Below, one piece after another: positions 15,067-24,570 of a stretch of DNA of 24,570 bases (position 1 is the first letter of the stretch; each line of letters opens with the position of its first letter). This DNA is from Croceibacterium_A sp964439725 (lineage in GTDB: Bacteria > Pseudomonadota > Alphaproteobacteria > Sphingomonadales > Sphingomonadaceae), in NCBI GenBank assembly GCA_964439725.1, contig CAYTPY010000023.1:1-24570 (forward strand), written 5' to 3'. The notes beneath the pieces are model-generated. The model had not been told where the DNA came from, searched no databases, and worked only from the letters and a program-made list of their open reading frames with translations. A program made the position numbers and the translations under genes.

Positions 15067-15558
15067 ATGACCGACGCCGGCCGCACCGATCTCAAGAAGA
15101 AAGTGGAAGAAGGTCAGGCCCGCCACGCCGATCTCGACCGCACGACCATTGTCGACCGCGCTGGCGAGTCCGCAATCGAAGCGAAGGACAAGTTCGTCGC
15201 TTTCGCCAAGGAGCATCCGGTTGCCACCATAGCGGGCGGTGTCGCGCTCGGCGTGCTTATCAGCAGCCTGTTCAAGCGCTCTCCCACCCGCCGGGCTGCG
15301 AACCGAGCGGCGGGGAAAGCAGCCGGACTGGCGGCACTCGGGGCCGAACTGGCGCTGAACTATGCCCACCAAGCGATGGACGCTGCGCAAGATGCCGGGC
15401 GCGCTGGCGCGAAGCAGCTGGATCGCGTGAGTCATACGGTGTCCAAGGCCGGCCGCCATGCTGCTCATCGCGCCAGCGATGCCAGCGAGAGCGCCCTCGA
15501 GGCGACCCGCGATACCGGTCAGCGACTACGCAAGGCGCTCCGTAGCCGCCTCGATTGA
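15067..15558 (+). CDS. Ala-rich membrane-anchored helical protein, 163 residues (DUF883-like)
   Basis: A polar N-terminus of about 45 residues leads to a single membrane segment, HPVATIAGGVALGVLISSLF, at about residues 52-71. Its glycine spacing resembles the anchor of YqjD/ElaB proteins. A long basic, Ala-rich helical tail follows (repeated RAA, AGK, AHQAMDAAQDAGRAG) and ends in RSRLD. The tail is reminiscent of apolipoprotein-like or nucleic-acid-associated amphipathic helices, which is inference only. The ATG has AGGAG eight bases upstream. The gene is separated by 44 bases from the cluster before it and has its own EcfG-type promoter, so it can be expressed with or without the other three genes. 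Confidence 0.78.
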   Translation: MTDAGRTDLKKKVEEGQARHADLDRTTIVDRAGESAIEAKDKFVAFAKEHPVATIAGGVALGVLISSLFKRSPTRRAANRAAGKAAGLAALGAELALNYAHQAMDAAQDAGRAGAKQLDRVSHTVSKAGRHAAHRASDASESALEATRDTGQRLRKALRSRLD

Positions 15559-15645
15559 GCTATTCTGTCAGCGCGCGGCGCTGGGATGGTTGCGGACGAT
15601 ACGAAAATCGGTCAAGGCCGCGCATTGGCACGAAAGGCTGAACGA

Positions 15646-15879
15646 ATGTCCAAGCAGTTGTTGCACCTGGTGATGGGCGGCCGGGTGAAAGATCCGCGCG
15701 GTCTCGAGTTCCAGGATCTCAACGACATTCACGTAGTCGGCATTTACCCCAACTACGCCGCCGCCGAAGAGGCGTGGCGCGGCCATGCCCAGCGCACGGT
15801 GGACGATGCGGAAATGAAATACGTGATCGTCCACTTGCACCGGCTGCTGGAGCCGGAACTACCCGACGTAGAGGCGTAA
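15646..15879 (+). CDS. DUF4170 domain-containing protein, 77 residues
   Basis: A small soluble protein with the pattern MSKQLLHLVMGGRVKDPRG, IHVVGIYPNYAAAEEAW and MKYVIVHLHRLLEPE. I recognise these as DUF4170, a conserved alphaproteobacterial family without an assigned function. The frame opens at 15586, but the ATG at 15646 matches the family start and has AAAGG eight bases upstream. It is preceded by 87 bases after the membrane cluster and converges on greA, with a long perfect hairpin in the gap. Confidence 0.88.
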   Translation: MSKQLLHLVMGGRVKDPRGLEFQDLNDIHVVGIYPNYAAAEEAWRGHAQRTVDDAEMKYVIVHLHRLLEPELPDVEA

Positions 15880-15892
15880 GCGCCGCCTTACC

Positions 15893-15922
15893 TTCATCTC
15901 CCCGCAACTGCGGGGAGATGAA
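15893..15922. terminator. Perfect inverted repeat between convergent DUF4170 and greA
   Basis: The 14-base arm TTCATCTCCCCGCA (15893-15906) is followed after two bases by its exact complement (15909-15922), giving in practice a 13-bp stem with a four-base loop. There is no clear T run on either side. It sits in the 52-base gap between two converging genes, where a shared bidirectional terminator or a dispersed genome repeat would be expected. Confidence 0.6.
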
Positions 15923-15931
15923 AGGCGCCGA

Positions 15932-16399
15932 TCAGATGAATTCGATCTTCTGGACTTGATAGAAGCGGTCGCCGGAAGGCACGGTGACTTCCACGTCGTC
16001 GCCGACTTGTCTGCCGATCAAGGCACGGCCAAGCGGCGACTCGTACGAGATGCGCCCCTGCCGGACGTCGGCTTCGGTCTGTCCGACGATCTGATAGCGC
16101 TGCGGCTTGTCGTCGTCGTCGAGCACGGTGACGGTGGCACCGAACACCACCCGATCGCCGGAAAGCGTCGCGGGATCGATGATCTGCGCCCGGCTGACAC
16201 GGTCTTCCAGATCGGCAATTTGCGCCTCGATCTGGCCTTGGCGTTCCTTGGCTGCGTGATATTCGGCGTTCTCGGATAGATCGCCGTGGGCGCGCGCTTC
16301 CTCGATGGCATCGACGACGCGAGGCCGCTCCTGCCGTAGCGCCTGGAGGTCAGCGGTCAGCTTTTCGTAGCCTTCCGCGAGCATCGGAACTCGTTCCAT
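15932..16399 (-). CDS. greA: Transcription elongation factor GreA
   Basis: A 155-residue factor that enters the RNA polymerase secondary channel and stimulates cleavage of backtracked RNA. Seen: an N-terminal coiled coil (about residues 8-75) with the acidic tip D40 and E43 in GDLSENAEY, followed by a C-terminal FKBP-like domain ending in SPLGRALIGRQVGDDVEV. The length matches the family (about 158). The ATG at 16399 has AGGGA five bases upstream. An ATG two codons earlier abuts that site and is less likely. It lies 104 bases downstream of carB on the same strand. It may be cotranscribed with carAB or use its own promoter in that gap. Confidence 0.96.
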   Translation of the reverse strand: MERVPMLAEGYEKLTADLQALRQERPRVVDAIEEARAHGDLSENAEYHAAKERQGQIEAQIADLEDRVSRAQIIDPATLSGDRVVFGATVTVLDDDDKPQRYQIVGQTEADVRQGRISYESPLGRALIGRQVGDDVEVTVPSGDRFYQVQKIEFI

Positions 16400-16503
16400 G
16401 GTCATCCCTGTCCAACTACCAACCGTCAAAAAGAACCCTGCTCCGCCAACGCCTTTATTCCGAGGGTGCGCGGTACCGCAGATATTCAATTGTCGGGAAA
16501 CGT

Positions 16504-19827
<3,324 letters not shown>

Positions 19828-20991
19828 TTAGGAGATCATCCCCACAAACTTCTCGAACAAATAGAAACTATCCTGCGGCCCCGGGCTCGCCTCGGGGTGG
19901 TACTGCACGCCGAAGGCCTTCTTGCCCTTGATGGCGATGCCCGCGTTGGAGCCGTCGAACAGCGAGACATGCGTTTCCTCCACCGTATCGGGCAAGGTAT
20001 CGCGGTCGACCACGAACCCGTGGTTCATGCTGGTGATTTCGACCACGCCGTCTTCGAGCCGCTTGACCGGGTGGTTGGCGCCGCGGTGGCCCTGGGTCAT
20101 CTTCGCGGTCTTGGCTCCGGCCGCGATGCCGAGCAGTTGATGCCCCAAACAGATGCCGAACACCGGTGTTTCGCGCTCAATCAAGCGCTTGATTAACGGC
20201 ACCGCGTACTCGCCGGTGGCCGCCGGATCGCCCGGCCCGTTCGAAAGGAACACCCCGTCAGGCTTCAGCGAAAGCACCTCGTCGAACGAAGTCTGCGCCG
20301 GAACCACGGTCACCCGCGCCCCGGCTTTTACGAGGTTGCGGAAGATATTGTCCTTAGAACCGTAGTCGATCGCCACGACATGCGGCCGGTCGTCGCCCTC
20401 GGCCCGCGCATAGCCTTGCCCCAGCTTCCAGGGGCCGCCTTCCCAGCCCTCGTGCTTCTGGCGGCTGACACCCTTCGCCAAGTCCATCCCCTTGAGGCCA
20501 GGCCACTCCTGCGCCTGCTTGAGCAGGGCCGGAATGTCGAACTGGCCCTGCTTGTCATGCGCGATCACGGCATTCGGCGCGCCGCGGGTGCGGATGCGCC
20601 GCGTGAAAGCGCGGGTGTCGATGCCGGACAAACCGATCTTGCCGTGCGCCGCCATCCACTCGACGAACTCGCTCTCGGCGCGGAAGCTCGAATGTCGCGT
20701 GACATCCTCGCGAACCACGCAGCCGACGGCGCCTTCCACGGTCGACTCGACGTCCTCGGCATTGGTGCCGACGTTTCCGATGTGCGGGAAAGTAAAGGTG
20801 ACGATCTGCGCCGCGTAGGAGGGATCGGTCATCACCTCCTGGTATCCGGTCATCGCGGTGTTGAAGCATACTTCGCCGACCGCGCTGCCCGTAGCACCGA
20901 AGCCATTGCCCCAGATCACGGTTCCATCGGCGAGAACGAGGACTCCCGTTGCGCCTTTCGGTTGCGCAGGGGTAGTGACGGACAGGGCCAT
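19828..20991 (-). CDS. carA: Carbamoyl phosphate synthase, small (glutaminase) subunit
   Basis: A 387-residue subunit that hydrolyses glutamine and channels ammonia to CarB. Seen: the N-terminal CPSase small-chain domain (GYQEVMTDPSYAAQIVTFT, IDTRAFTRRIR) and a class I glutamine amidotransferase domain. The latter has nucleophile C281 in FGICLGHQLLG and partners H365 and E367 in QYHPEASPGP. The start at 20991 has GGAG five bases upstream. The frame extends 25 codons further, but those are not family-like. The 144-base divergent region before it holds TTGACG on the minus strand (21061-21066), with only a poor -10. Confidence 0.98.
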   Translation of the reverse strand: MALSVTTPAQPKGATGVLVLADGTVIWGNGFGATGSAVGEVCFNTAMTGYQEVMTDPSYAAQIVTFTFPHIGNVGTNAEDVESTVEGAVGCVVREDVTRHSSFRAESEFVEWMAAHGKIGLSGIDTRAFTRRIRTRGAPNAVIAHDKQGQFDIPALLKQAQEWPGLKGMDLAKGVSRQKHEGWEGGPWKLGQGYARAEGDDRPHVVAIDYGSKDNIFRNLVKAGARVTVVPAQTSFDEVLSLKPDGVFLSNGPGDPAATGEYAVPLIKRLIERETPVFGICLGHQLLGIAAGAKTAKMTQGHRGANHPVKRLEDGVVEITSMNHGFVVDRDTLPDTVEETHVSLFDGSNAGIAIKGKKAFGVQYHPEASPGPQDSFYLFEKFVGMIS

Positions 20992-21135
20992 GGGCTCTCC
21001 GAGCAAAGTGTTTCCGGCAGTAGGTGCTAAGTCGCTGCCGCTAGACACCGCCCTCTCCCGCGTCAACCTCGCCAGCGGCGAAATATGCGGCTAAGCGGCA
21101 CGGTCAGCAGACCATGCAGTGGAAAGACAGATAAG

Positions 21136-21588
21136 ATGCTCCGCGACGATCTCAAGCAAGCCCAGATTTCTGCGATGAAAGGTGGCGAGAAAGAGCGCCT
21201 GGCCGCTGTCCGCCTCATCCTAGCCAAGCTCAAGGATCGCGACATCGAGCAGCGCACCGCGGCCAAGCCAATGGAAGACGATGCCTTGGTCATCGACACG
21301 CTGCAGAAGATGGCCAAGCAGCGCCGCGAGTCGATCACGATGTACGAACAAGGCGGTCGCGAGGAACTCGCCGCGGTCGAGCGCGCAGAACTGGCGGTGA
21401 TCGAGGAATTCCTGCCCCGCCAGATGGACGAAGCCGAGACAAAGGAGGCAATCGAAGCGATCAAGGCCGAGCTCGGCGCCGGCGGTATGAAGGACATGGG
21501 CCGCGTCATGGCCGAACTGAAAGCGCGCCACGGCACAGTGCTGGACATGGGCCGCGCGAGCGGCTGGGTGAAAGAGAGCCTTTCGTAG
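21136..21588 (+). CDS. GatB/YqeY domain-containing protein
   Basis: A 150-residue all-helical protein of the YqeY family, related to the tail domain of the GatB amidotransferase subunit that contacts tRNA. Seen: MLRDDLKQAQ at the start, AVRLILAKLKDRDIE, EFLPRQMDEAE, and the C-terminal GGMKDMGRVMAELKARHG segment. The start at 21136 is preceded by GGAAAG. An upstream ATG at 21085 encodes a non-conserved tail. It lies directly ahead of dnaG and rpoD, an arrangement common in bacteria. Its exact role is not settled, though a link to tRNA or translation is usually proposed. Confidence 0.93.
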   Translation: MLRDDLKQAQISAMKGGEKERLAAVRLILAKLKDRDIEQRTAAKPMEDDALVIDTLQKMAKQRRESITMYEQGGREELAAVERAELAVIEEFLPRQMDEAETKEAIEAIKAELGAGGMKDMGRVMAELKARHGTVLDMGRASGWVKESLS

Positions 21589-21650
21589 ATTCCGTATCGA
21601 TGAGGCTGCTGCTGGCGAGAATCGAGCGCGGCCGGTAGGCTGGGCGCTCC

Positions 21651-23522
21651 ATGGCACTCTCACCCCAATGGCTCGACGAGCTGCGCGCGCGCGTCACCCT
21701 ATCGGGTGTAGTGAGACGCACGACCAAGCTGCAGAAGGCGGGGCGCGAATGGAAGGCTTGCTGTCCGTTCCATAACGAGAAGACCCCGTCGTTCTACGTC
21801 AACGACGAGAAAGGCTTCTACCACTGCTTCGGCTGCCAGGCGCACGGGGACGTCATCCGCTGGATGACCGATCAGCGCGGCCTTGCCTTCATGGATGCCG
21901 TTAAGGAACTTGCGGCGGAGGCTGGGATGGAGCTGCCCGCCCCTGACCCGCGTGAGGCAAGGAAGAGCGAGCAGCGCGCCGGGCTTCATGACGTCATGGC
22001 AGCCGCCCAGGACTGGTTTCGCGCCAATCTCGACACCCCCCTGGGAGCCGCCGCTCGGCAATACCTGAATTCGCGCCGCTTCGATCCGCACACCCTCGAC
22101 CGTTTCGGTTTCGGCTACGCACCCAGCAGCCGCAGCGCCTTGAAGGCAGCGCTTGGGCAGTTCGAAGAGTCGATGCTCATCGAAGCTGGCTTGCGCATTG
22201 AGGCCGAAGATCGCGACCCTTACGACCGCTTTCGGGACCGACTGACGATCCCGATTCACGATGCCCGGGGGCGGGTGATCGCCTTCGCCGCGCGGATCCT
22301 CGACAGCACCCGAAAAGATGCTCCGAAGTATCTGAATTCGCCCGATACGCCGTTGTTCGACAAGGGCCGGACGCTGTTCAACTTGCATCGGGCCGCTCCG
22401 GCGTCGCGGCATTCTGGGCGGGTCATCGTTGTCGAAGGCCAGATGGACGCCATAGCGCTTGCCGCGGCAGGGATCGAGGAAGCGGTCGCGCCTATGGGAA
22501 CCGCGCTCACCGAGCAGCAGATCGAAATGCTCTGGCGCCTATCCGACAAACCGATCCTCTGCTTCGACGGCGACGCTGCGGGACGGCGAGCGGCGGTGAA
22601 GGCTGCTGCCCGCGCCTTACCGCTGCTCCGCCCGGGCCATTCCCTGCTCTTCGTGACTTTGCCGGCCGGTATGGATCCCGATGATGTCATTCGTTCTGGA
22701 GGCAGGCAGGAGCTGGAACGGCTGCTGGCCGAGCCCGCCAGCTTATTGGACATGCTTTGGCTGCATGAGCGCGAGTCGGGCCCTCTCACCTCGCCCGAAG
22801 ATAAAGCCGGCCTAAAGGAGCGCCTGCTCACCCACACCGAAGTGATCCAGCATCCGGACATCCGCTCGCTCTACCGCCGCGATTTACTCGACCGGTTCTC
22901 CGCCCTCGCCTTCCCGCGGCGGGAATTCCAGAAAAAATCCCGGCAAAGCTGGACGCCGACACCGGCGCGGGCTGGGGCATCCGAGTCCCTGCGACGAACG
23001 GCGGGGGCGAACGCGCGTGACACCTTGGCTCATGCAGTGCTCGCCGGTCTCGCGCGTCACCCGGATCAGGTTGCGCGTCATGCCGAGGCCTTGTTGGCGC
23101 TGGCCGCGTCGGAGCCGCAACTCGAGGACGCGATCGACGAACTGCTTGAAGGTGACGAACTGCTTGAAGGTAAGGCCGGTCACCCCATATCTGCGCCAGG
23201 CACTCTCAAGCCGCCGCCGGACAGCGTTTGCTTCTCCTTCCTTACCGAAGGCACCGATCCGCGGGTTGCAAGAGAGGACCTGGCCGAGGCTGTGGCTCTT
23301 CTGGTCGAAAGACCGGCGATAGATGCTGCCATCGCCGCGGCTACGGACCGCTTCGAGACCGACCCGGAAGGTGCTTTCGCCGAGCAGCAGCGGCTGCGGC
23401 AACGAAAGCTGGAAATCGAGTCGCGACTCGGGCAGATGGCCCGGAAGCGCGCCGCCGTTATGGCACTTGGTGAACAGTCGACCGATGCGGGTGACCGCGC
23501 GGACGAGCAGGAAACGGGTTGA
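21651..23522 (+). CDS. dnaG: DNA primase
   Basis: A 623-residue primase that synthesises RNA primers at the replication fork with DnaB helicase. Seen: the zinc-binding domain with C38, H41, C59 and C62 (CPFHNEKTPSF ... HCFGC), then the RNA polymerase core with YLNSRRF and FGFGYAP. The Toprim fold follows, with E262 in VVEGQMDA and D306-G-D308. The last 180 residues are the variable helicase-binding domain. An 18-base tandem duplication lies at 23136-23171, encoding DELLEG twice. The start has no strong ribosome site, but the N-terminus aligns with the family. The gene is 62 bases after the YqeY-type gene and 11 bases before rpoD. Confidence 0.97.
   Translation: MALSPQWLDELRARVTLSGVVRRTTKLQKAGREWKACCPFHNEKTPSFYVNDEKGFYHCFGCQAHGDVIRWMTDQRGLAFMDAVKELAAEAGMELPAPDPREARKSEQRAGLHDVMAAAQDWFRANLDTPLGAAARQYLNSRRFDPHTLDRFGFGYAPSSRSALKAALGQFEESMLIEAGLRIEAEDRDPYDRFRDRLTIPIHDARGRVIAFAARILDSTRKDAPKYLNSPDTPLFDKGRTLFNLHRAAPASRHSGRVIVVEGQMDAIALAAAGIEEAVAPMGTALTEQQIEMLWRLSDKPILCFDGDAAGRRAAVKAAARALPLLRPGHSLLFVTLPAGMDPDDVIRSGGRQELERLLAEPASLLDMLWLHERESGPLTSPEDKAGLKERLLTHTEVIQHPDIRSLYRRDLLDRFSALAFPRREFQKKSRQSWTPTPARAGASESLRRTAGANARDTLAHAVLAGLARHPDQVARHAEALLALAASEPQLEDAIDELLEGDELLEGKAGHPISAPGTLKPPPDSVCFSFLTEGTDPRVAREDLAEAVALLVERPAIDAAIAAATDRFETDPEGAFAEQQRLRQRKLEIESRLGQMARKRAAVMALGEQSTDAGDRADEQETG
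23136..23171 (+). repeat. In-frame 18-base tandem duplication inside dnaG
   Basis: GACGAACTGCTTGAAGGT occurs twice head to tail with no mismatch, adding one DELLEG unit in the helicase-binding tail of primase. It keeps the frame. Perfect identity suggests a recent slippage event. Confidence 0.9.
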
Positions 23523-23533
23523 AGCAAGGATTT

Positions 23534-24570
23534 ATGGCGTCAGAAGACACCGCCGTCACCACCGATGACGCACCGCTGATCGATCTCAACGAAGCATCGA
23601 TCAAGAAGCTGATCGCGAAGGCGAAGCGCCGCGGCTACATCACTGTGGACGAGCTTAACGAGGCCCTGCCTCAAGACCAGATGTCGACCGATCAGATCGA
23701 GGACGTGATGTCCGCGATCTCGGAGATGGGCGTCAACATCGTCGAGAGCGACGAAGACGCGGCTGAGGAAGAGGCCGAAGGCGAGGCTGAAGAGCTCACC
23801 CAAGCGGATGACGAGGAAAGCGGTGCCGACTCGGGTCACGTCCCGGAGAAGAAGAAAGCCGCCTCGACCGAACGCACCGACGATCCGGTGCGCATGTACC
23901 TTCGCGAGATGGGCGCGGTCGAATTGCTCAGCCGCGAAGGCGAGATCGCCATCGCTAAGCGCATCGAGGCCGGTCGCGATACGATGATCATGGGCCTGTG
24001 CGAGAGCCCGATCACGTTCCATGCGATCATCCAGTGGTCCGAGGCCCTCAACGCTGGCGAGATGCAGCTGCGCGAAATTCTCGACCTGGACGCCATGCTC
24101 TCGAAGGAACCTCCCGTCGACAAGATGGAAGAGGAGAACGAAGAGGCCGATTCAGGCGAGATCAGCGAAGCGACCGCAGGCCCCTCCTACAAGGAGGACG
24201 AGGAGCCTGAGGAGGAAGAAGAAGAGGCCGAAGACGGCGAGGACGGTGAGCAGCGCTCCCGCCGCCGCGAGGAGGAAGAGGAAGAAGACAACACTCTCAG
24301 CCTTGCGCAGATGGAAGCGGCGCTCAAGCCAGACGCGCTCGAGCGTTTTGCGCGCATCACCGACCTGTTCAAAAAGTTCGAGAAGTTACAGGTCGAGCGC
24401 GTCGATGTGCTCGGACGCGGCGAAGAATTCCCGAAGGCCAAGGAAAAGAAGTACGAGGAATTGAGCGAGCAGCTCACGGCAGAAGTCGAGAGCATGCAGT
24501 TCCATGCGACCAAGATCGAGTTCCTGGTCGACAACCTCTATGCCTTCAATCGCCGGCTGACGACGCTGGG
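23534..24570 (+). CDS. rpoD: RNA polymerase primary sigma factor, N-terminal part (truncated by window end)
   Basis: The first 345 residues of the housekeeping sigma factor. Seen: region 1.1 (about residues 15-70, KLIAKAKRRGYITVDELNEAL and the SAISEMGVNIVE motif), an acidic linker, and region 1.2 from residue 116 (DDPVRMYLREMGAVELLSREGE). A long non-conserved region with a highly acidic stretch at about residues 220-253 follows. It ends in the helical part before region 2. Regions 2 to 4 lie beyond the window. The ATG is preceded by AAGGA three bases upstream and follows dnaG by 11 bases, giving the familiar dnaG-rpoD pair. Confidence 0.96.
   Translation, partial: MASEDTAVTTDDAPLIDLNEASIKKLIAKAKRRGYITVDELNEALPQDQMSTDQIEDVMSAISEMGVNIVESDEDAAEEEAEGEAEELTQADDEESGADSGHVPEKKKAASTERTDDPVRMYLREMGAVELLSREGEIAIAKRIEAGRDTMIMGLCESPITFHAIIQWSEALNAGEMQLREILDLDAMLSKEPPVDKMEEENEEADSGEISEATAGPSYKEDEEPEEEEEEAEDGEDGEQRSRRREEEEEEDNTLSLAQMEAALKPDALERFARITDLFKKFEKLQVERVDVLGRGEEFPKAKEKKYEELSEQLTAEVESMQFHATKIEFLVDNLYAFNRRLTTL

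Noticed and set aside
16470..16479. GCGGTACCGC palindrome between carB and greA
   Set aside because: Only ten bases, with no loop for a hairpin and no match to a promoter or terminator. It is expected by chance in GC-rich DNA.

Overview
The window is GC-rich, densely coding DNA that looks like an alphaproteobacterium of the order Sphingomonadales (Sphingomonadaceae or Erythrobacteraceae). I infer this from gene content and order: carA-carB-greA on one strand, divergent from GatB/YqeY-dnaG-rpoD, a DUF4170 protein, a RibB fused to a degenerate RibA domain, and two promoters of the alphaproteobacterial EcfG type. No database search was possible. Family names come from motifs read in the translations.

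Layout. (1) 42-3273, + strand: a small oxidoreductase group of a zinc alcohol dehydrogenase, a short-chain dehydrogenase and an FMN alpha-hydroxyacid dehydrogenase. The last two look translationally coupled. (2) 3283-4761: a tiny exported membrane protein on the minus strand with its own promoter and strong terminator, then a secreted M48 metalloprotease with a PDZ-like region. (3) 4768-8101: a flavin cluster. A flavin reductase (-) diverges from an HTH-RibB-degenerate-RibA fusion, lumazine synthase (ribH) and an aldo/keto reductase overlapping ribH by 4 nt. A perfect 14-bp palindrome sits over a TATAAT box in the divergent region. (4) 8195-9982: a small membrane protein converging on a CPA2-type cation/proton antiporter with an operator-like palindrome in front of it. 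(5) 10037-13525, minus strand: an M13 metallopeptidase and enolase. (6) 13616-15558: four small Ala-rich membrane-associated proteins preceded by GGAAC-N16-CGTT and, internally, GGAAC-N17-CGTT. Both match the EcfG general-stress promoter consensus. (7) 15646-20991: DUF4170, then greA, carB and carA on the minus strand. (8) 21136-24570: GatB/YqeY protein, DNA primase and the start of rpoD, cut by the window end.

The best candidates for something not well described are the DNA-binding-domain/riboflavin-enzyme fusion with its operator-like promoter (5364-6708), and the stress-promoter-driven membrane cluster (13616-15558). The rest is mostly ordinary housekeeping. No tRNA, rRNA, CRISPR array, insertion sequence or prophage was seen. 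No gene-free stretch exceeds about 250 bases.
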